The notes under the pieces were generated by a model. It saw nothing but the letters and a program-made list of their open reading frames with translations. It did not search any database and was not told the DNA's origin. The position numbers were made by a program, and so were the translations under genes. A stretch of DNA of 17,067 nt from Clostridiales bacterium (GTDB taxonomy: Bacteria > Bacillota_A > Clostridia > Oscillospirales > Oscillospiraceae), in NCBI GenBank assembly GCA_004553625.1, contig SFKX01000027.1, positions 1 through 17,067 on the forward strand. Direction: 5' to 3'. Below are positions 6,065 through 14,058 of this stretch, in pieces (the first letter of the stretch is position 1; each line of letters starts with the position of its first letter).

Positions 6065-6426
6065 TGCCCCTGCTGCATCTCCTCTATCATCCGGACGATC
6101 GCCTCCACCTGCGCCTTCGTCGCGTTCTTCGTCACCGAAAACAGCATCCGCTTGTCCGGCCGCTCGCGCAGCTCCTGGAGGTATTCCGTCAGCTCCTCGT
6201 CCCCGTTAACCGGGCCGGGCTGCTCCGACTTGCCCAGCAGGTAGTCCGTCGTAACGCCCAGGTACTCCGCTATCCGCGCCGCCGTCTCCGCGTTCACGCC
6301 CTTCGCCCGGCCCTTGCGCAGCTCCGTCATGAAGCTCCGGCTCATCCCCAGGTCCGCGCTCAGCTTCGAGCCCGAGATCCCGCGCTCCCTCAGCAGCGCC
6401 TCTATCCTCTCGCATATGCCTTCCAT
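6061..6426 (-). CDS. XRE/Cro-CI family repressor
   Basis: This 121-residue protein has a typical HTH_3 domain at the N-terminus: residues 19-40 (GSKLSADLGMSRSFMTELRK) form the helix-turn-helix, followed by AARIAEYLGVTTDYLLGK, a hallmark of XRE repressors. The remaining 50 residues (DEELTEYLQELRERPDKRML and on) form a charged helical tail that probably dimerises and carries the site cut by the neighbouring ImmA-like peptidase. The ATG at 6426 (MEGICERIEALLRERG) has AGGGG 9 nt upstream; an upstream TTG at 6459 is less likely. The gene is transcribed from a promoter at 6561-6589 with a leader of about 130 nt that contains several TTGTAC elements, so autoregulation is likely. It faces away from two small Cys-rich protein genes, which it probably represses. 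Confidence 0.9.
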   Translation of the reverse strand: MEGICERIEALLRERGISGSKLSADLGMSRSFMTELRKGRAKGVNAETAARIAEYLGVTTDYLLGKSEQPGPVNGDEELTEYLQELRERPDKRMLFSVTKNATKAQVEAIVRMIEEMQQGQ

Positions 6427-6453
6427 TTTTCCCGGCCCCTTTTTGTAAAATCT

Positions 6454-6572
6454 GTACAAAATACAAAAGATTGTACGTTCCTGTTGACAGATGCTGCCCT
6501 GCGTTCTATATTAGTAGGCACAACGTACAATATTCCGTACTCAATTTCCTATCCGTTCCCATGATAGTACAA
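6454..6572. promoter_or_regulatory. Array of TTGTAC operator-like elements between divergent genes
   Basis: The hexamer occurs as GTACAA 6454-6459, TTGTAC 6471-6476, GTACAA 6525-6530 and GTACAA 6567-6572; a fifth, weaker GTAC lies at 6537-6540. The second and third extend to a perfect 10-nt inverted pair, ATTGTACGTT (6470-6479) and AACGTACAAT (6522-6531), which bracket the plus-strand promoter. The first and second form a dyad with an 11-nt spacer. The last abuts the -10 of the minus-strand promoter. This is how an autoregulating lysogeny-type repressor would be arranged; binding by the XRE protein is inferred. Confidence 0.65.
6484..6512 (+). promoter_or_regulatory. Promoter of the two Cys-rich protein genes
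   Basis: A perfect TTGACA (6484-6489), a 17-nt spacer and TATATT (6507-6512) give a near-consensus promoter. Transcription would start near 6519, just before the operator-like element at 6522-6531, so a bound repressor should block it. Confidence 0.8.
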
Positions 6573-6589
6573 ACAATTGAACGTGTCAA
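6561..6589 (-). promoter_or_regulatory. Promoter of the XRE-ImmA genes
   Basis: On the minus strand a perfect TTGACA (6584-6589), a 17-nt spacer and TATCAT (6561-6566). A GTACAA element (6567-6572) touches the -10 and lies in the spacer. The resulting transcript runs towards and through the opposing plus-strand promoter, so the two promoters face each other and could interfere. Confidence 0.75.
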
Positions 6590-6619
6590 CCCAAAGAGAG
6601 AAAGAGGGGCGTGCAAAAG

Positions 6620-6883
6620 ATGAGGAAACAGAAAGCCGGGGCGGCGCCGGACATGCGCCGCTGCGCGGACTGCGCGCATCACTTCGGCGCGGCGGACCCG
6701 GGCTGTTACCGGGCGGTCCTGCCGGCCTGCGTATACATCCTGGACACGGGGCGGAGGCGGCCCTGCCCGGCTGGCGAGGGCTGCACGGAGTATGAGCGCG
6801 CGCCGCGCGGGCGGGAGGCCTACCGCGAGGGGCTGCGGCGCGAGTACACGGCCTTCCGCGCCGAGAGGGGCGGCGGCGAATGA
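6620..6883 (+). CDS. Small Cys-rich protein, unknown function (divergent from XRE repressor)
   Basis: The 87-residue product has six Cys: C15 and C18 (RRCADCAHHF), C29, C37 (ACVYILDTG), C49 and C55 (RRPCPAGEGCTEYE), with H20-H21 near the first pair. The spacing suggests one or two zinc-binding sites. The central CVYILDTGRRRPCPAG block is reminiscent of small hypothetical proteins found in mobile elements of gut Clostridia, but I recognise no named family. The C-terminal third (about 58-87) is Arg/Glu-rich and probably helical, which would suit nucleic-acid or protein contacts. The ATG at 6620 is chosen with AGAGGGG about 10 nt upstream; a GTG at 6611 would add three residues but lies too close to that site. 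The stop overlaps the next gene's start by 4 nt. Expression should come from the repressed promoter at 6484-6512. Confidence 0.75.
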   Translation: MRKQKAGAAPDMRRCADCAHHFGAADPGCYRAVLPACVYILDTGRRRPCPAGEGCTEYERAPRGREAYREGLRREYTAFRAERGGGE

Positions 6884-7167
6884 GCAGGCTCGTCACCATG
6901 TCCCGCTTTGAGGAGCACCCGGCCCTGCCCGAGCCCTGGCCGGACGAGCCGCCGGAACCGCTCCGCAAGCCCCGGCGAGAGCACCGGCTTGCGGACAGTC
7001 CGGAGCAGGTCCGGGCCTGTCTCAGCTGCCCGAAGCCCGCCTGCACCAACTGCCTCGAGCGCAGGCGGGGCAGGCCCTACGTCCCCGCCCGCTCAAAGCT
7101 CGACGCTCGCGCCCGAGGCCAGAAAACAGACCACCCGGCGCTTGACGGGCAGGCCCGTCACCCTTGA
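6880..7167 (+). CDS. Small protein with four-Cys knuckle, unknown function; 3' end overlaps addA
   Basis: The 95-residue product starts with an ATGA overlap on the previous gene. It opens MSRLVTMSRFEEHPALPEPW, followed by a Pro/Glu-rich stretch, then CLSCPKPACTNCLERRRG at 47-64, a C-x2-C-x4-C-x2-C zinc-knuckle pattern next to an Arg cluster. Function is unknown; a zinc-stabilised DNA-binding or adaptor protein is possible. The last 24 residues (from about 72) are encoded opposite the 3' end of addA, and the tail SKLDARARGQKTDHPALDGQ looks unstructured. This suggests that the original 3' end was lost and the frame now runs into addA sequence. The start and the knuckle look real; the exact C-terminus is doubtful as a functional part. 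Confidence 0.65.
   Translation: MSRLVTMSRFEEHPALPEPWPDEPPEPLRKPRREHRLADSPEQVRACLSCPKPACTNCLERRRGRPYVPARSKLDARARGQKTDHPALDGQARHP
7061..7092. terminator. GC-rich hairpin between convergent addA and Cys-rich gene (possible terminator)
   Basis: GCAGGCGGGG (7061-7070) pairs with CCCCGCCCGC (7083-7092), with one mismatch on the plus strand (a G-T wobble on the minus strand), around a 12-nt loop. It begins directly after the addA stop codon at 7093. No T-run follows on the minus strand, so it is at best a weak or factor-aided terminator; it also lies inside the upstream gene's coding sequence. Confidence 0.3.
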
Positions 7168-10100
7168 CATCGCCCAGGCGTAGGCCTCGAGCTGCGGGGC
7201 GTAGCGCAGGGCGCGCTCCGGCGCCGCCGCTGCGGAGACGGCGTCGGTCTTGTAATCGACTATCGTGAGGCCGTCGTCCTCGACGATGCAGCAGTCCACG
7301 ACGCCCTGGAGCAGCAGCTCCTCGCCCTCGGCCCCGGCGAAGAAGCGCTCCGCGCCGCAGAGCAGCGCAAAGGGGAACTCCCGGAGCACCCGCGGCGACG
7401 AGGCTATCTTGCGGCCTATCTCCGAGGCGGCGAAGCGCGCGAGGGCGGCGGCGTCCACGGCCCCGGCCTCCAGGGGCGAGAGCCGCCCCTCTGCGGCAAG
7501 CCTGTCCAGCTCGGCGCGGGCCTCGGCGGCGGAGCCTATCCGGCCGAGGTCCAGGTATCTGAGCGCGAGGTGCGCGGCGGTGCCGCGCTCGGCGGCGTCC
7601 AGGCGCCGCCCGGCGCCCTCCAGCTCCGGCTTCCGGAAGCGGCGCGCCGTCCGGGGCAGCAGGGGCGCGGCCTCCTCGTCCGGCCCGTCGAGGCTCTTGA
7701 GCTCCGTGGCGGTGAGCTTTGAGGGCAGCCGCTCTGCGCCCCGGTGCGGGTATATCCAGTCCAGCCGCGCGGCGAGGTCCGGCACGGCGGGGCTCTCCTC
7801 CTCCGGCCCGGTCTCAGGCTCAGCAGCCTGGGGCCGGGTATTTTTGACCTCTACGCGGTCCAGCTCCCCGTCCGGGGCCGCGATGCTGAGGTTCAGAGTC
7901 CGGCAGCCCGTGCCGAGCGCCGCGCTTATGAGCCAGTCCGCCGCGCAGCGCATGGCCAGCAGCGCCTGGGCCGGCATCCGTGCCGAAGCGCCGGGCGTGA
8001 GCTTTTCTATCCGCGCCTCCGGGTCCGGCAGGGCGCAGGTGATGAAAAGCCGCTCCCGCGCCCGGGTCATCGCCACATAGAGCAGGCGCAGCTCCTCGCT
8101 GAGCAGCTCCCGCTCCAGCCGCCGCGCCACGGCGCGCCGCGCCAGCGTCGGGTACTCTATGCCCCGCGCCGCGTCTGTCAGCTTCGGCCCGAGGCCCAGC
8201 TGCGGGTGCATGAGCACGCTCTCGCGCGTGTCCGCCAGGTTGAAGCTCCGCGCCGTCCCTCCGATGAACACCACCGGGAACTCCAGGCCCTTCGAGCGGT
8301 GTATGCTCATTATCCGCACCGCGCCGGAGCCGCCCTCCTCCGGGAAGGCGGGCTCCTCGCCGCGCGAGCGCATCGAGGCCGTCCAGTCCAGGAAGCGGTG
8401 CAGGCCGCGCCAGCCGCTCTTTTCAAAGTCCCGCGCCAGCTCGAAGAGCCGCTGCAGCCGCGCCCGGCGGGCCTCGCCCTCCGGCATCGCCGCGCAGACG
8501 GCAAAGCAGTCCAGCCGGCCGCAGACCTCACGCAAGAGCTCCGCCAGCTCCGCGTCCCGCGCCAGGTCCCGCAGCCCGTCCAGGCGCTCGAGGAAGTCCC
8601 GGACCTTCGCGTCCTCCCCCGCGCAGGAGCGCAGCGCCGCGTAGAGGTCGCCCTCCGGGCGGCGCAGGCGTATCCGGGTCAGCTCGTCCGCAGAAAAGCC
8701 GAAGAGCGCCGAGCTCAGCACCGAGACGAGCGCCACGTCCTGCCTCGGGTTATCTATGAGCGCCAGGAGCGAGAGCATGACGGACACCTCCGCCGACTCG
8801 AAAAAGCCGCCCGAGCTCCCCGCCTCGACGGGTACGCCCTCGCGCGAGAGCGCCCTGCGCCAGGCCGGGCCGGAGACGTTCACGGAGCGCAGGAGCACGG
8901 CTATGTCGCCGTAGCCCAGGGGCCGGGAGCTCCCGCCGTCCATCACCCGCGCGCCGCCCTCGACCAGCCGCCGCATCATCCGCGCTGCCTGCGCCGCCTC
9001 GACGGCGGTCTTGTCCGGGCGCTCCTCGCCCTCCTCCGCGCCGGGCGTCGGCACCAGTACCAGCTCCGGTACCGGGACGACCCCCGGGTGCTCCAGCCCC
9101 GCCCGGAGCGCCGCGCGCTCGTCGTAGTCCAGCTCGCCCAGGCCCTTCGACATCAGGCAGCCGAACACCGCGTTCACCGCGTCCACGACCTCCGGCCGCG
9201 AGCGGAAGCTCTCCCGCAGAAAGACGCGCCTCGGCACGCCCTCCGGCTGGGGGGCGTCCGCATATTTTTCGTACTTCTCCAGGAAGATCGTCGGGTCCGC
9301 CAGGCGGAAGCGGTAGATGCTCTGCTTGACGTCGCCCACCATGAAGAGCCGCCGCCCTCCGTCGGACACCGCGCGGATGATGAGGTCCTGCACCGCGGAG
9401 ACGTCCTGGTATTCGTCCACCATGACCTCCCGGTAGCGGCGGGAGAGCTCCCGCGCCGTCTCTGTCGGGGAGCCGTCCGGCTCCGTCAGCAGCCGCGCCG
9501 CAAGGTGCTCGAGGTCCGAAAAGTCCAGCAGCGAGCGCCGCCTCTTCCGCCGCGTATACTCCGCGTCGAAGTCCATGACCAGCCGGAGCAGCGCGCGCAT
9601 CGCGGGGGCCGCGGCGCGCATGTCCCGCAAAAGCTCCGCGCTGGACTGGGAGAAGTCCCGCTCCAGGCGCTTTGCCGCCTTCTTGCAGGCCTCGCGCCGG
9701 GCCTTTGCCGCCGCGGCCAGCTCCGGGTCCTCGCCGCCGCCGCGCACCGAGCCCAGGCGCGGGAAGTCCACCGGCAGCGCCGCGCGCAGGCTGTCCCAGC
9801 CCTCCCGCGCCCGCGCCGAGGCCGAGCGCAGGGACTGCGCCGTCCCGGCAAAGCTCCCGGAATAGGCCTTGCCCAGCTTCTCATAGCCCTCCAGCTCCCC
9901 GGCAAGGGACTCCAGCTCGGAAGCCCAGTAGTCCAGCTCCTCCGCCGCGCCGTCCAGGAGCTCGCGGCCCCAGGGCGTCTCGCCGGCGTCCTCCGCCGGG
10001 GCGGAAAAGAGCTCCGCCTGCTCCCGCGCCCAGTCCTCCGGCCGCGCCTGGGCCTGGAGCTTGTCGTGCAGGCGCAGGACCAGCTCCGCCAGGCGCCTGT

Positions 10101-10605
10101 CGTCCCGGCCCGCGCCCACGCTGTCCGCCAGCGCCAGAAACTCCGGCTCACCCGCCGCGTAGGCGGACTCCAGCGCCGTCTCCAGCGCCAGACGCCGCAG
10201 CTCCGCCGCGCGGTCCTCGTCCGCTATCGCAAAGTCCGGGTCCAGCCCCGCGCGCGAGGCGTACTCCCGCAGGACCGCCGCGCAGAAGCCGTGTATCGTC
10301 TCTATCGGCGCGCGGCGTACCAGCGCCGCCTCGCGCCGCAGCCGCTTAGAGCCCGGCTCCTCCGCCCTGCGCCGCTCCAGCTCCTCCGATATCCGGCCGC
10401 GCAGCTCCGCCGCCGCCGCCGTCGAAAACGTGATGACCAGAAAGTCCTCCACGCTCGCCGGGCGCTCGCCCTGCGTCATCCAGCTCATCAGCCGCTCCGT
10501 CAGGACCCTCGTCTTGCCGCTTCCCGCCGCCGCGGAGACCAAAAGCTCGCCGCCCCGGTCCTCTATCGCCAGCTTCTGCGATGCAGTCGGCTCAAATGCC
10601 GCCAT
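7093..10605 (-). CDS. addA: AddA, helicase-nuclease subunit of AddAB
   Basis: AddA is the UvrD-like 3'-5' helicase and nuclease of AddAB, which processes double-strand breaks up to a Chi site for RecA loading. The 1170-residue product, a little shorter than Bacillus AddA (about 1230), has every superfamily-1 motif: Walker A SAAAGSGKT (24-32), Ia VITFSTAAAAELRGRI, motif II VDEYQDVS (396-403), motif III GDVKQSIYRFR (424-434), motif IV ESFRSRPEVV, motif V SIHRSKGLEF (767-776) and motif VI YVAMTRARER (843-852). The C-terminal nuclease domain keeps GTAAHLAL, GVVDCC (D1104) and VDYKTD (1116-1121, catalytic D and K), followed by YAPQLEAYAWAM. It appears fully functional. The ATG at 10605 has GGAGG 8 nt upstream and lies 14 nt inside the 3' end of addB, so the two are co-transcribed. 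Its 3' end overlaps a convergent small gene by 75 nt. Confidence 0.98.
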   Translation of the reverse strand: MAAFEPTASQKLAIEDRGGELLVSAAAGSGKTRVLTERLMSWMTQGERPASVEDFLVITFSTAAAAELRGRISEELERRRAEEPGSKRLRREAALVRRAPIETIHGFCAAVLREYASRAGLDPDFAIADEDRAAELRRLALETALESAYAAGEPEFLALADSVGAGRDDRRLAELVLRLHDKLQAQARPEDWAREQAELFSAPAEDAGETPWGRELLDGAAEELDYWASELESLAGELEGYEKLGKAYSGSFAGTAQSLRSASARAREGWDSLRAALPVDFPRLGSVRGGGEDPELAAAAKARREACKKAAKRLERDFSQSSAELLRDMRAAAPAMRALLRLVMDFDAEYTRRKRRRSLLDFSDLEHLAARLLTEPDGSPTETARELSRRYREVMVDEYQDVSAVQDLIIRAVSDGGRRLFMVGDVKQSIYRFRLADPTIFLEKYEKYADAPQPEGVPRRVFLRESFRSRPEVVDAVNAVFGCLMSKGLGELDYDERAALRAGLEHPGVVPVPELVLVPTPGAEEGEERPDKTAVEAAQAARMMRRLVEGGARVMDGGSSRPLGYGDIAVLLRSVNVSGPAWRRALSREGVPVEAGSSGGFFESAEVSVMLSLLALIDNPRQDVALVSVLSSALFGFSADELTRIRLRRPEGDLYAALRSCAGEDAKVRDFLERLDGLRDLARDAELAELLREVCGRLDCFAVCAAMPEGEARRARLQRLFELARDFEKSGWRGLHRFLDWTASMRSRGEEPAFPEEGGSGAVRIMSIHRSKGLEFPVVFIGGTARSFNLADTRESVLMHPQLGLGPKLTDAARGIEYPTLARRAVARRLERELLSEELRLLYVAMTRARERLFITCALPDPEARIEKLTPGASARMPAQALLAMRCAADWLISAALGTGCRTLNLSIAAPDGELDRVEVKNTRPQAAEPETGPEEESPAVPDLAARLDWIYPHRGAERLPSKLTATELKSLDGPDEEAAPLLPRTARRFRKPELEGAGRRLDAAERGTAAHLALRYLDLGRIGSAAEARAELDRLAAEGRLSPLEAGAVDAAALARFAASEIGRKIASSPRVLREFPFALLCGAERFFAGAEGEELLLQGVVDCCIVEDDGLTIVDYKTDAVSAAAAPERALRYAPQLEAYAWAMSRVTGLPVKRRVVCFLASGASVEL

Positions 10606-13600
10606 CGTCCCCGCCTCCTTCCAGAATGTCCCACACGCGCGTGGCGCTCAGCTTCGGCAGATAGCGCCGGCGGTCGCCGCCCTCGCCCTCCGTGAAGCGG
10701 CAGGCCTCCGCGTACTCGCACCAGAGGCAGGCGTTGTCCTGGGCGCTCTTGTAGCAGGGGTCCGCCGTGATGCTGCCCGCGCGCAGCTCCCCCGCCAGGC
10801 GCCGCAGCGTCTCCTCCACGCGCCTGCCCAAAAGGCCCAGGCGCTCCGCCGTGGCCAGGCTCTCCCCCGTCGGGACGCCCTCTTTCCACTTCACCGGCAG
10901 GCGCAGGGGGCTCTCGCTCCGCTCCATCGCCAGCAGGACCGCGGGGTCATCCAGCAGCAGGCCGCTCCGGCGCAGCTTTTCGGCGCGCTTCTGCTCCAGC
11001 TCCTCGTCCGTCAGGTCCCCCTCCGCGCTCAGGAGCACGTCCCGCGCCGGGACGTACAGCACCCCCGCCGGGACCGTCTCCATCCCGTAGAGCCGCTCGC
11101 CCGAGGCGCTCAGCGCAAAGAGGTAGAGCAGCAGCTGCATATTGAGCCCCTGCACCACGTCCGAGAGCGAAAAGCTCCGCCGCCCCGTCTTGTAGTCCAC
11201 GACCCGCAGATACAGCCGCCCGCCGTGGACCCAGCCGTCCACGCGGTCCGCTATCCCGCCGAGCCGTACCCGGCCCCCGTCCGGCAGCTCCGCCGTGGGC
11301 GAGAGCCCCGGCCGCGAGAAGTCCAGCTCGAAGCTCAAGGGCTCGAAGTCCGAGCGGCGCAGCTCCTCCGCCATGTCCCGCAGGATGCGGCGGACGCTCT
11401 CCGTCAGCCGGGCGTAGAGGTAGGCAAAGCGCGCGCTCTTGCCCTCCGCGCCGCCCAGCTCCTCCTCCAGGTAGCGCCGGGAATAGCGCTCCGTCAGCTC
11501 GTCCAGGCGCTCCTCGGAGGCCGCGGCGAGGCCGCCCTGCGCGCGCGTGTCCTCCGCCGCGTGCTGCAGGACGTAGTGTATGAAGCTGCCCGCCTCCGGG
11601 GCTCTGAACTGCGCAGGACGCCGGGGCTTCGCCCGGAGCCCGTAGCTCAGGAAATAGGCAAAGCGGCAGGAGGCGAACTTTTCCACGCGCGAGGGCGAGA
11701 GCCGCAGCTCCTCTCCGTAGAGCGCGCGGGCGGACTCCGGCGCGAGCCGCCTGGGCGGGGTCTTGGCCGCGCCGCGCAGCCGACCGAGCTCCGGAGCCCC
11801 GGCGGACTCGAAGTAGTCCAGCGCAGCGCGCTCGAGCGCCCCGCCCCGGCCCGCCGCAGCCGCCGCGGCCAGCTCCAGCGCCGGGCCCCGCGCCCAGGCG
11901 CGCAGACTCCGGCTCTCCGCCCGGACTATCTCCAGCCCGAAGAGCCGCGCCGCCCGCTCCAGCACAAAGCTCGGCCGCGCCGCCGCGCCCTCCGCCCCGA
12001 AGGCCGGACTCACCAGGCAGAGCGTCTCCGAGGGCAGGCTCACGCAGTTGTAGATGAGCGAATACTCACGCCAGAGCTCCGCGTCGCCCGCGTCCAGGGG
12101 CAGGCCCAGCTCCGCCAGAGCGCGGCGCTCCTCCGCGCTGAACACCCCGCCCTCACGCGCCGGGCCGGGCAGGCGCTCGTCCGAGGCGCCTAGGACGATG
12201 AGGTGCTTTATGTGCCGCCGGCGCATCCTGTCCATGTCGCCCGCCGACACCATGTCCAGCGAGACCGGGATGACCCCGACGGCGTACTGAGACAGGGTCA
12301 GCAGATAGAGCCGCTGGAAGCCCGCCGCGTCGAGCTCCGTCCCGCCCAGGACCTGCGCGCACTGCTCCAGCGCCGAGACCGCCGCCTCCCAGAGCCGGGC
12401 GTATTCCTCCGCCGCCTGGAGCCTGCCCGCTGCCTCCAGCTCGTCCGCGCGCGCCGCCAGGCGCTCCGCCAGCTCCAGCTCCGCGAAGAAGTCCGCCAGC
12501 GCCCGCGCCTGCTCCGAGGCCGTCCGCGCCGCGCGGCAGGCCCTTTCCAGGCTCCGCAGCGGCCCCGCCGCACGGCGGCGCAGGATATTTATGCGCTCGA
12601 GCGCGGCCTGCGCCGCCTCGTCGAACTCGCCCTGCCAGCCCTCCGGGTGCATGTGCCAGTCCCGGTCCGAGAGCCAGGCTCCGCCCTTGATGTCCCAGGT
12701 GATGCAGTAGTTTTCCAGCTCGTCACATTCCTCCGCGTCCAGCCCGGCGAGGCCCGTGCGCAGGTAGGCGAAGAGCTCCGCCCGTTCCCAGCCGCCCAAA
12801 ATGCTCTCATATGCCGCGGAAATGAGCGCGGGCAGGGGTTTTTGCGTGATGTCCGTCTGCCGCGCCGTGAAAAGCGGCACGCCGTAGTGCGCGAAGGCCG
12901 CCTCCAGCGGGGCGCGGTAGTCCTCAAAACCGCGGACCGCCACGGCGATGTCGCGCCAGCGGCAGCCGCCCTGGGCCAGCTCCACCGCCCGCGCCGCCGC
13001 CAGTTCGCACTCCGCGCTCAGGGATTCGGCGCTGTATAATAATACCTTTCCCTGCGCATCAAAATGCGCCTCGGTGTAGCGGAGCATATACTCGGCCAAG
13101 AGCTCCGCGGGGCTGAGCTCCGGGTTTTCCAGCGTCTCCACGCGGCTGGGGACGCCGCGCTCGCGGGCCTCGCGCAGGAGGCGGCGCGCCGTGCGGCGCG
13201 AGAGCTCGAACACCTCACTGCCCTCCTCGAGCGTGTCCAGCGTGAGGCAGACGGTCATGTCCGCGCCCCTGTCCAGGAGCTCCGCGAGGATCTTCATCTC
13301 GACTCCCGTGAAGTCCGTGAAGCCGTCCACATAGACCTGTCCGGAGCGGGCGAAGCCGCTCTCCGGCAGGCGGCGCAGGAGCTTGGCGAGGCGGTCCGAG
13401 GGGTCCTCCCGGCCTGGGCCTGCGGCGGCGCGGAAGGCGCCCATGACGAGGGCGAGGTCCGAGAGCTTTTTGCCGAGCGCTCCGCCCGAGCGGGACGCCG
13501 CCTCCAGGAGCTCCTGCTCGTCGAGCCCTGCGGCGGCGAGCTCGTCCACGGCGGCGAGCAGCTGGGCCTGCAGCTCCGGCGAGCGCCGCGCCCCGGCGTA

Positions 13601-13918
13601 GACCCGCAGCCGCGGGTAGACGGAGTCCAGCGCCAGCGCCATGCACAGCAGGCGGCCGCCCGGGTCCAGGCACCGGGTCCCGCCCGAGCCCAGCTCGGCC
13701 TCCAGCTTCCGCGCAAGGCCCGTGAAGGACAGCACCTCCGCGAAAAGCGGCAGGCCCGGCCCCGCGACCCGCGCCAGCTCGCGCTCAGCCTCGTGGCTAT
13801 ACTGCTCCGGCACCAGCAGCACGCGCCCGCCCTCTCCGGAGAGCGCCGCGCGGCGTATCTCGTCCATGACCAGCGCGGTCTTGCCCGCGCCCGCCCGGCC
13901 CGTTATGAGTCTCAGCAT
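10592..13918 (-). CDS. addB: AddB, nuclease and Fe-S subunit of AddAB
   Basis: AddB partners AddA; in characterised systems it holds an inactive helicase fold that recognises Chi, plus a second nuclease that cuts the other strand. The 1108-residue protein (Bacillus AddB is about 1165) begins MLRLITGRAGAGKTALVMDE with Walker A at 7-14. The nuclease core has GIADRVDGWVHGG and VVDYKTG (D908, K910), then GLNMQLLLYLFAL. The four iron-sulphur ligands expected for AddB are in place: C751 in SRVEKFASCRFAYF, and C1064, C1067 and C1073 in ACLWCEYAEAC. An extra C1055 lies just before them. The ATG at 13918 has GGGAGG 7 nt upstream. It is the first gene of the addB-addA operon, from a promoter at 13943-13970. 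Confidence 0.98.
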   Translation of the reverse strand: MLRLITGRAGAGKTALVMDEIRRAALSGEGGRVLLVPEQYSHEAERELARVAGPGLPLFAEVLSFTGLARKLEAELGSGGTRCLDPGGRLLCMALALDSVYPRLRVYAGARRSPELQAQLLAAVDELAAAGLDEQELLEAASRSGGALGKKLSDLALVMGAFRAAAGPGREDPSDRLAKLLRRLPESGFARSGQVYVDGFTDFTGVEMKILAELLDRGADMTVCLTLDTLEEGSEVFELSRRTARRLLREARERGVPSRVETLENPELSPAELLAEYMLRYTEAHFDAQGKVLLYSAESLSAECELAAARAVELAQGGCRWRDIAVAVRGFEDYRAPLEAAFAHYGVPLFTARQTDITQKPLPALISAAYESILGGWERAELFAYLRTGLAGLDAEECDELENYCITWDIKGGAWLSDRDWHMHPEGWQGEFDEAAQAALERINILRRRAAGPLRSLERACRAARTASEQARALADFFAELELAERLAARADELEAAGRLQAAEEYARLWEAAVSALEQCAQVLGGTELDAAGFQRLYLLTLSQYAVGVIPVSLDMVSAGDMDRMRRRHIKHLIVLGASDERLPGPAREGGVFSAEERRALAELGLPLDAGDAELWREYSLIYNCVSLPSETLCLVSPAFGAEGAAARPSFVLERAARLFGLEIVRAESRSLRAWARGPALELAAAAAAGRGGALERAALDYFESAGAPELGRLRGAAKTPPRRLAPESARALYGEELRLSPSRVEKFASCRFAYFLSYGLRAKPRRPAQFRAPEAGSFIHYVLQHAAEDTRAQGGLAAASEERLDELTERYSRRYLEEELGGAEGKSARFAYLYARLTESVRRILRDMAEELRRSDFEPLSFELDFSRPGLSPTAELPDGGRVRLGGIADRVDGWVHGGRLYLRVVDYKTGRRSFSLSDVVQGLNMQLLLYLFALSASGERLYGMETVPAGVLYVPARDVLLSAEGDLTDEELEQKRAEKLRRSGLLLDDPAVLLAMERSESPLRLPVKWKEGVPTGESLATAERLGLLGRRVEETLRRLAGELRAGSITADPCYKSAQDNACLWCEYAEACRFTEGEGGDRRRYLPKLSATRVWDILEGGGDDGGI

Positions 13919-13942
13919 GTCCTCGCCTCCCTCGGTCCAACC

Positions 13943-13970
13943 ATTATACCATAGCCCGCGCCATTTTCAA
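13943..13970 (-). promoter_or_regulatory. Promoter of addB-addA
   Basis: On the minus strand TTGAAA (13965-13970), a 16-nt spacer and a perfect TATAAT (13943-13948). The start codon follows about 25 nt after the -10, so the leader is very short. No LexA-like CGAAC-N4-GTTCG box was seen, so SOS control is not indicated. Confidence 0.75.
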
Positions 13971-13975
13971 AACTC

Positions 13976-14004
13976 TTGAAAAACCAACATTTATATGGTA
14001 AAAT
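13976..14004 (+). promoter_or_regulatory. Promoter of the 69-residue protein gene
   Basis: TTGAAA (13976-13981), a 17-nt spacer and TAAAAT (13999-14004). Its -35 and that of the addB promoter form an inverted repeat, TTTCAA-AACTC-TTGAAA (13965-13981), so the two promoters are back to back, 5 nt apart. Confidence 0.75.
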
Positions 14005-14058
14005 GATGCCAAGCAAGCCCGCGGCGGCAAGCCCGGGCATTATGAAGGGAGACAAACT

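Noticed and set aside
5675..7167. Complete prophage or integrative element
   Set aside because: Only the repressor/protease pair and two small genes are present. No integrase, excisionase or structural gene is visible and I found no flanking direct repeat that could be an att site.
7744..10695. 983-codon open frame on the plus strand, with another at 10430-12193
   Set aside because: Both are antisense to addA and addB, which have all expected motifs. Their products are Arg/Leu/Gln-rich and lack domain features or start signals.
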